A DNA stretch of 64,000 bases from Lineus longissimus (taxonomy: Eukaryota; Nemertea; Pilidiophora; Heteronemertea; Lineidae): NCBI RefSeq assembly GCF_910592395.1, contig NC_088326.1, positions 7,133,001 through 7,197,000 on the forward strand. The letters are read 5' to 3'. Below the pieces are notes generated by a model that did not search any database, was not told the origin of the DNA, and worked only from the letters and a program-made list of their open reading frames with translations. Both the position numbers and the translations under genes were made by a program. Shown in pieces: positions 10,238 to 22,216 of the stretch. Position 1 is the stretch's first letter. Every line of letters begins with the position of its first letter.

Positions 10238-11111
10238 GCCGTGTTCACACTAGCGTTTTATTTCACACTAAAGGCTACAAAAGCCTTAATTCGGAATAAG
10301 AGGTCACACTAGAAGCCAGTTAGTCCGGATTGAATGCGAATTAACAAGTACGGTTCTTAATCCGTGCTAGCTAGTGCGCTCCAGCTTATTCCGCATTAAC
10401 ATTGGCAGTGTGAACAGTTTAATTCGGATCAGCGCAGTCGCTACCTGTTCACCCATGCGCAGTGGTTATTGGCCTACTTCCTTCCGTTTTATTCTGTCAT
10501 GCACATGTGTTTATCACGCTGTCATTCCTGCATTTTTCCAAGTGATTTTCATTGTTGTTTTAATGGCTGCCAATCTAAAAGAAGTCCTGCTTGGTCACGC
10601 GATGAGCGACTGGCCTTGTTAAGGATATGGAGAGATGAAGATATTGAGGGCCAATTGCAGGGGAATCACCGCAATTCCCATGTATACAGCCGGATCGCCA
10701 AGCTTCTGAAACTAGAAGGCTACGATCGTACGACTGACCAGTGTCGTAACAAACTAAAATCAATGAAGGGAGATTGGGTCAAGGCCCGTAACAACTTGGG
10801 TCGATCAGGTACCTCAGGACGGAACGGCTTTGGGGACGAAGAACTTGAAATTTTGGATGAAGTCCTCGGGACCCGACCGATCCACAATCCTCGCCACATC
10901 GTGGATACAATGTTTGATCGGCCCGGGGCTGAACAACATGATGGCGATGGCCGCGATCTAGTCCGGATTGTGTCTGAACGCAGTTAGTGCGGACTGAGAT
11001 TCGAATTAACCCAGTGTAAACTCATCATTTTTATCCCGCACTAACTAGTCCGAATTCCGGAGTGCGCACTACGGAATTCGGTTTAAATACGCATCAGGTG
11101 TGAACGTAGCA
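10238..11111 (+). mobile_element. second short TIR element carrying a Myb/SANT-like gene
   Basis: Termini GCCGTGTTCACACTAG (left) and the complement of GCTACGTTCACACCTG (right) form an imperfect inverted repeat. Subterminal stretches repeat AATTCGGA/TCCGAATT-type motifs. The only gene is a Myb/SANT-like protein; no transposase is present. The layout parallels the element at 3651-4393. Confidence 0.55.
10469..10987 (+). CDS. Myb/SANT-like DNA-binding protein, transposon-borne, start uncertain
   Basis: The open frame encodes a Myb/SANT-like (trihelix type) domain over roughly residues 38-115: PAWSRDERLALLRIWRDEDI, HVYSRIAKLL, DQCRNKLKSMKGDW. It shares WRDED-EGQ and HRN motifs with the protein at 3953-4276. 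The N-terminal ~35 residues are probably not real: an ATG at 10563 (MAANLK) matches the other element's start but is one base out of frame with the domain, which suggests a single-base loss in the A run near 10578. The C-terminus runs into subterminal repeats. It is likely a decayed accessory gene. Confidence 0.5.
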   Translation: MAYFLPFYSVMHMCLSRCHSCIFPSDFHCCFNGCQSKRSPAWSRDERLALLRIWRDEDIEGQLQGNHRNSHVYSRIAKLLKLEGYDRTTDQCRNKLKSMKGDWVKARNNLGRSGTSGRNGFGDEELEILDEVLGTRPIHNPRHIVDTMFDRPGAEQHDGDGRDLVRIVSERS

Positions 11112-11487
11112 ATAGGCACACCAACGGTGGCAAGCGCCAGTTCTGTTGCCAATTTTACCCCATTTTCATATTTCGCTCCTCATTGTATGCACGTGGTAAG
11201 ATTTAAATGAAAGTGATTGTTCATAGGCATAGCAATGAATATCAATAATTTAACTTGCTTGTGGCGGAGTCTTTCAAATAAATTTATTGTGATATGTCAT
11301 GATGTATACCAGTGTTTGTTATCATGTCATAATAATCGTTACGACAGAAGCCAAATGATCTGACGATCCTGATTGGTCAACTAGAGCTGGTGTATAACTG
11401 TGGGCGGGTCTTTAAATGAATTGGTCAATCACCGGTCATGTCAGTGGTGCAGAAGTCCTGTTCTCTCCTGCGGGATTCTAGAGTAAA

Positions 11488-13200
11488 TGGCAGACAAGCA
11501 GTCAAATTGCGCTAATTTTCATTTTGAAAGAAGGTCTTGCCTAGGGGTACCCACACACCAAGTGTGAGCCCTCTAGGTCAAGTGGTTAAGAAACGTGCCG
11601 CTCTTTTGTCAAAAATTAACGATGGACGCCACGGTATCGTATAAGCTCTCCAGAAAGGCGAGCTAATGCAAAAAAGCCTCCGCCGCCCTGCCCCTGTCCC
11701 CGATAAGTGTGACCACAGGATGTCTTGTGGGGGGGGGGGGACGACAAAGGCCCCTCCTTTAGAGAAACGAAGGGGATTGGGGGCCCGTACAGGACAAGTT
11801 CCTGTGGGAAAAGTGGTAGAGATGGATCAGATCCTATGTTCAGCCTGACCAAAAAAACAATTGGAACAATTACTGGTGTTCATGCAGGCAAAATAGCTTT
11901 CCGAGAAAAATGACCATTGTTCATGTCCGATGCACGGTAAAATAACCATTGCAGGTAATAGCCGGCAGATGCCAATAGCAGAGAAAGTACAAAGTCCAAA
12001 AAGTATCAACTGCGCATGTCTGAAGAAGTAACAGTAAAAAGCAGAAATGTACTATTTACCAGTCCACGGTTTTATTTTATTTTCACTCTTTAGCCATGAC
12101 TTTGGTTTGACATGCGCAGTTCATGATTTTCGGACCCAAATATTTAAAATTTCTACTCTTTCTGCCGACAATGGCCGGACGGAAATCGTACACGCAGGAC
12201 GGCGTACACACCAGTTTTCTGCACAAGGCCTGGGGTGACACCACAGCGACAACACTTTCATAGAAAATTTCATCCACACTATCCACGCTGTTCTTGTTTG
12301 AATACTTTAATAGCGCATTCAACAGTCGAAAGACTAATAAATTGGTCACCAATGAGGAACCTGCATAACTAAATTAAGTAAAACTCCAGACGGCAGCACC
12401 AGTACTAAAAGGTACACACTTCCAGTACATTTTCCATTTAAATTAAGTTTTGTTGATTTTCTCACTTAAACTCATCAAAATAGAATTTAGGACCAATTAA
12501 GTAGCTGGGTATAGAATAGTTTTTGGAATTTTTGCATGCACTGTCTGCCTGTTGAAGTCGCTCAAATTTCACCATTCCAGGGCAGAGACAAGCCGAGGTT
12601 TCAACACTTTATTATTTATTACCATTCAGACATCAACTCACTGTGGTGAGGTATGTCTGGTCTAACATCACTTAAGATTTAATGAAAATCTCCACTAACA
12701 AAAAAGTGAGAGCCAAAAAAAGTGAGAGCCAAAAAGAGGTCTGGAATAGACCCACGCGTCCACTGTGGTGTAGTGCCACGAGTGCACAAGCAGGCGAAAG
12801 CATGGCGAGCACAGAACAACATCACGACATGGTAATGGTTCAAAATCTGTAAAAGTGGAACATATTTGCTTTTTCGTGCCATAGTTTTTTTCATTAGACG
12901 TTACATATCTGAAATCGTAGAGTTTTTTTCACAGGGAAGCCAACAGTAATTCTAAAATAAGGGATTCAAAGAGGGGGCAACAATCCTTCCGTCCATACCT
13001 AGCCGAGATTTCAGCGCAAAGAGAGAGGTCACGTGGAAGGTCACAGGGCAATGAATTGCCAATTCGACTTGCAATAGGATATAGTTCTCATAATTTTAGT
13101 TCTTAATAGCAATAAATAATGACTTTTAAAGCTGAAATGAATTATCTTTAATTTTTTTTAATTCACTTATTTAATTAAAATGACTTTTCAGGTCAATATG
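11488..13200. other. intergenic; degenerate repeats only
   Basis: No convincing gene. About 11500-11666 is a decayed family B 5' end on the minus strand ('gccacggtatcgtataagct' followed by an imperfect palindrome). The rest is AT-rich sequence without recognisable features. Short frames at 12047-12352 and 12679-12894 have no protein-like pattern. Confidence 0.45.
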
Positions 13201-13357
13201 ATATTCACAGCGCTGGGCGCGGCGGCGGTATACTAAATTTCGGGTTCCAGCGGTCGGCAACTAACTAGGCAATAAGACCACGGTTTTCGATAAAGGTTCT
13301 CTTCCATGCCGTAGATTTTTTCGAGCAATAGGCCCAGGCCTTTCAAAAATTTGAAAA
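13201..13357 (+). promoter_or_regulatory. AAMP: probable AAMP promoter / 5' UTR
   Basis: A locally GC-richer stretch (cgctgggcgcggcggcgg at about 13211) lies directly upstream of the AAMP start codon, unlike the AT-rich surroundings. The transcription start is not defined by any motif I can point to, such as a TATA box at proper distance. The call is inference from position. Confidence 0.4.
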
Positions 13358-13463
13358 ATGGATGACGGAGAAGATAAAATGACCGAGAAAGAAGGAGTAT
13401 TTCTGAATGAAGAAGACATTGTCGAAGTTATAGATCTGGATGAAGATGAGTCTATCCAAGCCG
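13358..13463 (+). CDS. AAMP: AAMP exon 1
   Basis: Codons 1-35 plus one base, from ATG 13358 (context aaaaATGG). The peptide is acidic ([15 protein letters not shown]), as in AAMP N-termini. It ends at donor GTGAGT (13464). Confidence 0.88.
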
Positions 13464-16400
13464 GTGAGTTAGTGAGTGAGTTAGTGTGTCCGGCATTCGA
13501 TTCGATCACTCTCTCGGACGTGCCAATTTTTGTTAAAGTACTTTTTTGTGATTCAGTTTCTGTTCATCATGTATACATTACATGTCATGATGTAGATAGA
13601 TATCTTTGACCGTTAAACTTTAGAATCCCCGATCGGAAATGACGTAGTTTGATCGCATTCATGATTCAACTATAAATCCATTGAATAGTGGTGCTTGGTT
13701 AGTCAACCGATGACCTTTTTTTTGGGTGTGATCGGGGATTCTAAACTCGTTCCTCTTTGACTATATACAAAGTTTTTTCCCAAATATTTTGCCGCCCTCA
13801 TCCGGTGTACATGGTCATGGACTGGTGGACTGGTGGAGGCAACGTAGGCCAGTCTGCACGCTTGCCAGTTAAAACGTCCCCTCTTCAAAACGTCCCCTTA
13901 CCAAAACGTCCCAGGGTACGGGAAAACGTCCTCGTGTTTTGGCGATCAACGAATTGACAAGATGACGATAAGAACTATGCCAGAGGTTAATTACTTTATG
14001 AAGAGGACTGTATATCTATATGGTACAAGCTATCATAAGATACCTACAATTCACTATAGCTGTAAATGCTTCAGCCTAGAGCCAGCGGCTCCGTACTAGT
14101 TTTACACACGATTGCGGTGTCTCTTCTCCGGCATCTACAACAGGCTATCCTCCGTCTCGTGTTCGATTGCAGACTTCGGTATTCCAGCCCGGAACGTCAG
14201 TAGAAGGGCGTAGTAGATTATATATATATATCAAATTATTTTCCCACCAAGGGGAATATATCAATACAAGTTTTTTCCGCTAAGGGATATATACTAAAAT
14301 GCTTCTCACAACTCAAAGCGTGCTACAACACAAACAGTCTGTAACATTGACTCAGGCTGACTGAAGCAATCTGACCGCTAGCTAGGACTATATAATGACT
14401 TCGACTCAACCGGTTCTGCCCAGATGGCAACAGACTAGTCCTAACTAGCCGGCAGGTCGTAACAATAAACTAGCCAGTAAATTAAGAATACTATACCGCC
14501 ACGGGTATTCTATAAACGGGGAGGGACGTCAACAGCAAGGCCTCGTCCTTCTCGATCTCTGCAGGGCGGATTCGTCCAAATCGTCAACACGGCTTCTGGC
14601 GTAAGCGGAGAGACAGTGATGGAATCACACCCACTGGCTTCTAACTATATAACTATCAAACAGTCACCTGAATTCAACATACACAGATTAAAACGTGGGT
14701 TAACACAACATCTTTTTAGTCCCAAAATACAACTGGGTTTTTATATAATGGTTTTCCAGAAAAATCCGTTCGCACGGTCTATAATTATTAAAGTCTATAT
14801 AACAGGTTCGAGTATGTCCAATAACACCAATGGACTAAAATACTAAACGATAACGATTCATTCTAACCGAGAATCAACAACATTACAGCCCATTCATCGA
14901 AAATAGGCCTAAAAGAGTGGAGTGGAAAGTTGCTCAGGTCGACCTGATCTACGCGAGCCTATTCGAAGCACCTGGTCCGCAAAGACCAGAATGCACCTTC
15001 AAACATTAATACACCCCCCTTTCAGACCCCTTCTCAAACTATAGAAAACCATGTCAATTAAATGCACAGATAGCTATACATTAGCGAGAGGAAGACACAA
15101 ACTGGTGATACGTTTACAAACACAGCACGATACACACGGTCAGTGCATCGGCCGTATACAAATGTACGTAAAGCGTGAAAGGCTTCACACCGGTAAAATT
15201 ATGGCATTTTCCATTCTATCGGTAAAGTACGGCGTGAATCAATCATAAAAACGTTACCACCATTTCAACGCTGCTTCAACCATTTCAACCATCTCGCTAC
15301 GAACTTCTGGGCGTTGTCATCTATAGAATAGTACAGAACCGGCGGCGATCCTCACTCAATCGCGGACGGAGTCGAAGTGCTGTCTTGAACACACATGCCC
15401 ATGGGTGTTACCTAAGTCTCGCCAACATCTCGCAAAATCTCGGTAAACAATTTTTTGGCGCGGAAATAATAATACAATAACGGGGTCAAACCGGGTCAAG
15501 GGAGAAGTCAGCTGATCGCAATAACAAACGATCACTGATCGTCACAACACCTCGGACCAAAACGTCCCCGCCTTCATTAACAATGGTTAAGGCGTATACC
15601 TGTATGGCAAGTGTACTGGGTAGCTGGATAGTACTATAAAATAGGGGAAGGGAGTACACTCACTTAATGACTTATTGTGCTTTAAGCACATGGAAATAGG
15701 GTTCGGATAAAGAAGGAATCAACAAAGTGTGTACTGTAAATTCTAAATGCTATCTGACTTCTTTATTGAACAAGGAAGTTACATCGCTCATGTGGACCTG
15801 GGAATAATAATGAGATGGCTGGAAGGATCTAAGCTAATCAGAACGAAGTATCAAGATGGGCGGTCCCAGACAACGTGATACTAGGAAGTAGGCGTGACTA
15901 TACGTGAATAAAGTTACTATCAATGCAGGCTATCCGCGGCACTTATGGAATAATCCTCAGGATGGGCGCAACTTAAAAGCCAACAACTCAAGAAATAGCC
16001 TACTTTGATGTCTCTTAGCAACAAACATAGGTATGCCTATAACTATTTGTGACCCACCACGACAAAATGAGTCGCGTGTCGCACAGAAGATGAGCCTAAA
16101 ATGACACCAGGACATAATAGAAGAAATTGATATGCTCCGATTTTACAAAAGGCAGACAATGGTGAAATGAACAACCAGTCTGTCTCAACCTGTCAAGCTC
16201 AGAGCGACATGCGACCTGTTTTGTTGTGGCGGGTCACATTTACAAGATGTACAATTAGTATTTACAAGTATTTACAAGCATTTAAAATGAATTTAAAATG
16301 AATTACGAACAAATGTGTATTTACAAGTTTTTAAAATCATGTAAAAATGTAATTAAAACTTAAAACTAATTGCTACATGCAATATTGACCAGATCTAATC

Positions 16401-19400
16401 CAAACATTATCATTATCATGCGAACGGGGGCGCGGCCAACTGACTGCCCAGGCAAAGCCCAAGCCCAAGCCCCCAATGCCAAGCCACCTTCAGTTGAAAG
16501 TGAGGACGTTTTTGACACGAGGACCTTTCGGTACCTTGAAAGCGAGGACGTTTTGGCATTGGGACGTTATCACTGGATGCCGTCTGCACAGTGCAATTAA
16601 GTTTTAAGCCGTTTTCCCTTTAAAACGGTACTTTCTACATGCTCATAACTTTTTTCCAAGACGCAATCCGGCAGGAACGCTTCATAGCCAAATAGACCAA
16701 ATCCTAGCCTGTCAAACCATGAAATTTTCGTTGCACGTTATGCATGATGATAATTTCACTCAAGATTTGGGGGTCTGTCGTTAGGGGGGTTGATTTTTGA
16801 CAGCTTTTAACCCTTGAGTCAGCCACGATGGCTTGAATGGAGCATCAAAACCACATAAGTAAGCCAATTGGACTGAAACTTCATGAGGCCCCACAGAAAA
16901 AATTCTTAAGATTATCATCCTTTTTCCAAAGAAAGTGATGAGGAAGGGCAGTTTTTATTTAGGTAATGGAGTGAACATGTATGGCATTGTGACAGGTTCC
17001 TTGCGCGATGCAAAGTCTTCTTGCTAATCGCACATACAAAGAATCAAGAGGCTTTGGGAGAACATTTTTTCTGAAGAAGGCGCGAATTTGGGGATTGAAG
17101 ACAAAAAAATATTTCAAATGAATCTTGCTGAATCTTCTCTGTATCGCCTTGAAAAGTGTTGTTACAGTAACACTGTATGAGATATCTAAAATAACCGTGA
17201 TATTGTTTGTTATGCTGAAAAATCTGATGTGTCCATGGTGTTTTGGCATGCAATACAATATTTGATGAGTGTAGTGTTTTTGGCGCCAAATTAATCGCCG
17301 TCTGTTCAGCATGCCCGGCTGGCATCTAACCTGGGGCGAGTTTCCTCATTCAAAAGTGAATAACAGCTGATAAAGTGAACCAAAGTGAACATGCTTTGTG
17401 TCACATTGGAAAGGGAATTTCATCAGAAACGCAACTAAATATAGATAATGAAACAATTCCAACTTGCTGAAGGCACGAATTCAGTGATTGAAAAAACAAA
17501 ATTTTTAATGCGGGTGGAAAAAGTGATGCGGTCGGGGATGATAAAGTAAAAAAAAATTTTGTGGGGCCTAATTTTCTTCATTTTAAAGTAAACACACCTT
17601 GTTCTCAATTTAACAAAATTATATCTTAAATGGAAAATACCATTCAACTGGTATGTTGAGACCACGCATCGATCTCTAACTGGCGTGAAATCGTCTCTTT
17701 CGGAGAAGTTTGTTAGGACACTGACCGCGAAATATGACTTAATGACCCGGGTGAGTGCCCCGATCTTAGTAACTGTACTATACTGTAGATGGCTCTGACT
17801 ACTCAACTGCAGCTTATAAATTATATTCATATGCTCGGGCGAATGAAGGGATTATGATTCTTCCGATGCAACATTGGTGATATTCCCCCCAACCCCCTGA
17901 GCCCTGGCTCCCCGGTGGTTAGGGTAAGGGATAGGGGTAGCATTATATATAAAGAGAGGGGTAGCACTATGGAATAGTGAATATAAATGAAGTGGAAATT
18001 TTTTATCATGGTCTGCAAGCTGCCTCGGTGGCCTAGTGGATATACTCTCTGCCTATCGCACAGTAGACCCGAGTTTTATTCCGCCTCTAAATGCATGCCA
18101 CCTTTGGAACTCTTTATTTGTTGGGAGTAGGGGGTAGGGCTCAACAGGGTAGTATACAATATAGGATAACTCTGAAGCAATCATTGATTTATTTATTTCT
18201 CTAAGTCCTAAAACAAACCCGTGAAACCTCTTTGATCCCAAATGCACAACACTTGATACTTAACAAGCTAACATATTTTCGTATCTGGCTGTTTATCGTG
18301 CGCTTTAGTTGTGCGCCCCTTAGAGTAGAGGCAGTTACATCGCCTTTCGGTCATTTTTATTCCCTTTTGCAAAGACAAATTCTAAGTTTTCGGGGCATTC
18401 ACTTAGGTCATAAAATCACATTTTGCACAGACCAGTCGTCAAGCGTTTCGCCTGGCTCAAAGGGTCACAGCACAGGCATGTGTAAGAGCAAACACCTGCT
18501 CAAACAACCATTTTTGTGAGTGATGGTTTTTCCATGCTCCGTTCTGCGTTCACCGCTGTATAGGCCTAAATAAATGTAACAGGACTACAGCAAATGCATG
18601 CGGGAGACGCATGCACTGAGATCACAACACCACATCCTTTCATCATAAATGTGTACCTTTTATTGTCTCAAAAATGAATACAAACGGTAATTGATAAAGC
18701 TTGGAGTCAGTGAAACCATGTAACCAGTGATAAGCCTTGGAATAGTCAGTTCTAAACCGTGAAATCACTGTGCAAGTACCACGTGAAATCGGGCGCGTTC
18801 CATCCACGATTTATACCCTCCCAACTGCCAATCTCGTCCCTGCTGACTTTATTGATAGCAATTTGCCAGTAGTTCCAGAATCAACCTTTTTGTGGAGGAT
18901 GACGTCATCATTGAATGCATTGGAAATGTGTTGTTGTCGTTAAAAAATAAACTTATATTCATGACGGGCCGCCATTTGCAAATATCTAATTATTGCTCTT
19001 CGATGAAAGCAAAAGTAAGCTTTTGTGTTTGTTTTGTATTCCATATACTAAAATAAAACGTTGTTATTAGAAGAATCATTTGTATATATAATGATCTGAT
19101 AAAGCTCAGTAGATATGACAAACATGCACACGGGAATCATTAAAAAATGTGTCCGCTTAGAACTGGTTACATCACGAAAATATCTCTACATCCCTCGATG
19201 TGTACATGAATATGTACGATATCGCTCACAGCGAAGGAATTTATTCACATTTTTAGCTCAGCTGACAAAGTCAGCGGAGCTAGTCAAATAGCTAATTGAT
19301 TGGTGTTTGTCCTCCAATCCTGCCATCCATCCAGCCATGTTGGGCATTTTGTAACCGTAGAACTGAGGCACTTCAAATATGGTCTTGTATGTTAACACCG

Positions 19401-22182
19401 CAGGAAATGTTGCTCACAGAAAAAATATGTGCGATTCGACTCAAATTCAGCTCCCCAGGTGGCAAAATGCGTAATTGACCAAACAATTTTTTGACGCTCT
19501 ATTCTAGCAGATAAAAGCTTGAAATAAACTTGAAGAGGTCTTCATGATATAGAAGTTTTGATATAAAATTGATTAGTGTCGATTTATATCACCAGTTGGC
19601 GGTAGTGAGTAAAACTGTTGTTTTACCCCGGATGACCCCGCTTTAAATTTCCCGCTGCGAACTGACATGAAAACCTCGAACCAGGGAATACCGGACTGCT
19701 GGTATTGCCAGTGCATCCACTGTATGAACGGCTCGTCTGGGGTAAATTGACGAGGCGGCTCGACCCTCCACTGCGCGGTCGAGGTTACCTGGAGTACTAT
19801 CATCAAGAAAATGGCGGTGACCTTTTTATTTTTATCGGAGCGATGATTTTGTAAGTGACAAATTTTCTTATTTAAGCCTTTACGGAAATGTATTTTGGTT
19901 CGAAACTTCACACGTTGATAGAAAAGATCAACGAGAATGTGTTCAAATGCCCTCATAATGATGAGTTCAATGGAATTTGGTCAAAACAACCTTCGAATGG
20001 AGTCAACTTTCTTTGCGAAATTGAAGCGACGACCTCATTATTTATCGTAATTTATGCAGATCTGAGTCCAGCTGATGGGTGATGTTCTTATTTGTGTTCA
20101 AACTATTGGAAACTTCGGAAATTAGTTCTATTAGTTCTACCTTTCTGCAGGAGTATATTATAGTCATTGATGTTGACAGCTAAAAGCACGAAAACTTTGT
20201 TCAGGTTTCTCGTCCAATCAGTGAATCACGTGACCTCTCCAACACTCGATAATGCACTCTTTTCGTCCACGTTTTAGGCCAATCTTCGGCATGAACATGA
20301 AATCTAATAAGCGCAGTACTCAAATCAGATGTTTCTCTCGCCTTGAAAACATTCCTGGGTAAAATCCATTGAGATCAGCCGAGTTAATCTACTTTTTCCG
20401 TGCTTAAAATCTCTGCCGCTGAATCACGGAGGATACCGCGGTGACGTCACAGCTTTTCCAAGATGGCGCTTCATATTGTAAACAAACTCAATCCACGGCC
20501 AAGAGAAAATCAAGTCTTCAAATAAAGTTAGATTTTTCGCATCAAATCAGAGTTATTAGTACTTTTCTGCTATGAAATAAATCTTCAGACAATCAGTTAT
20601 CATTTGAAAAATGAAAAGTGCTGTTTTGATGGGGAAAAATAGGGTTTTTAAAACCAAATAGCCAGGCACCGATCTTCCAAAATTAGCGATGGTTTCAAAA
20701 CAGTCTCCCAGATATGGGGCAATCTCTTCATTATCATAATGGGATTTGGAGGCATGTTTACAGATTTTACAACTGTGTCGAGTGTTATCGAATCGAATGG
20801 ATGTGGCGATCGTCGGGGCGGATTGATATGTGGTTGTGCGTCGAAGGCGATTAGGTCATTCAGTTAGTTTGAGAAAGATCATGATCATGAAGATGCGTGT
20901 TGTGTTATCATAACCGGAAAATAATTTGAAGTTATTAGTGGTCTTGTCATTGCCATTTTTTGCATGGAATGATAGTTCGAGAGCTCTCATCGACGTATTC
21001 AGCATTGACGGAAAGTAGGTCTGGATTTGGCAACGAGCCAGCTGTCTCACATGTTCCTCCTGGAGTCAGCAGGTGCTACAGCCAACACTGTACAATCACT
21101 TTCCATCTTGACGTCTTGTAATAATCTTTGCCAAATCAGTGTTTCTTATATAATTTACTCCATGATTGCAATCAGCCTTTGTTAAATTCCAATCAGCTGC
21201 ATGTCAGGTCAATCTTTTACTAATAAAGTTAATTTTCTTAAGCACCTCTTTATCTTACTTCTTCACATACAGGGCATCCCAAACACTTTGCTAAATCCAC
21301 TAACCCCCCCCCCCCCCCATTTCAAGTTGGTATTGCACCAGACCCAAGCTCAGCGGTACAATGATCATGTAAGTGTCCAAATACCTTTTTAGGGCATACT
21401 AGTATGAGGACATCAATTTTGATACCAGAAGGAAAACCAATCCTGTCCTTGTGTCACTGTGACATAGATCCTTGCTCTATTGGAAATGTCGCACTCGCAC
21501 TGCATTACTTCATGTGATGTCACTTACATCTTTCACAGTTGACAAATTGAAGCATCCATGGTTATTGTAACTATATAGTCCTTGCCAAATCTATCTAAAA
21601 GTATCAGTACTAAAACTGCTAAACTATGAATTGTATCTGCTTACTCAGCTGAGCGCCAGGCGCTTGGGCCTCTTGTTCATCTCCAAACCCGGCTAAAACC
21701 TTCGGTAATAAACCTTCATCTACGTTTCCACAGATAAGTGCCAGCCGGTACTGCATGATGTAGTCAATCTTCTCTGTATCACCCTGTATGATCACATCGC
21801 TCCGTAGTTCAAATAGGCCCCTTGTGGTGGCGTAGTAAGCGGAGCGCTGATTGGTCCATATTATGGGTGTGTGGTGGGCGTGTCGTGACGTGCATGCCTA
21901 TATTTGGGAGATCAGTAAGGTACACTGGAGGCGAGGTATGACTAGGTTGTTCTAAAATATAGATTATTGAATCGGATATGCGACTGATTTCTAAACTACC
22001 GTCAAATTCCGATCTGATCATGTAAAAATTAGCTCCAAATATTGATTCGTAACCACCTTAGGTTCAAATGGCATTATTTCATGTTTTTATGCATTTTTAG
22101 CTCAGCTGACTAAGTCAGCCGAGCTTGTCAAATAAGTTGTTCAGTGGCGTCCGTCTGTCCATCGATCCATCCATCCATCCAT

Positions 22183-22216
<34 letters not shown>

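Larger units (their letters stand above)
10207..11487. mobile_element. outer inverted-repeat element holding the Myb element
   Basis: Imperfect 27-bp inverted repeats, left about 10209-10235 (TACTCGAGAATCCTGCGGGA...) and right about 11458-11486 (its complement with a few changes), bracket 1.28 kb. The inner Myb-carrying element begins only a few bases inside the left arm. It may be an older MITE into which the Myb element inserted; no target duplication was established. Confidence 0.4.
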
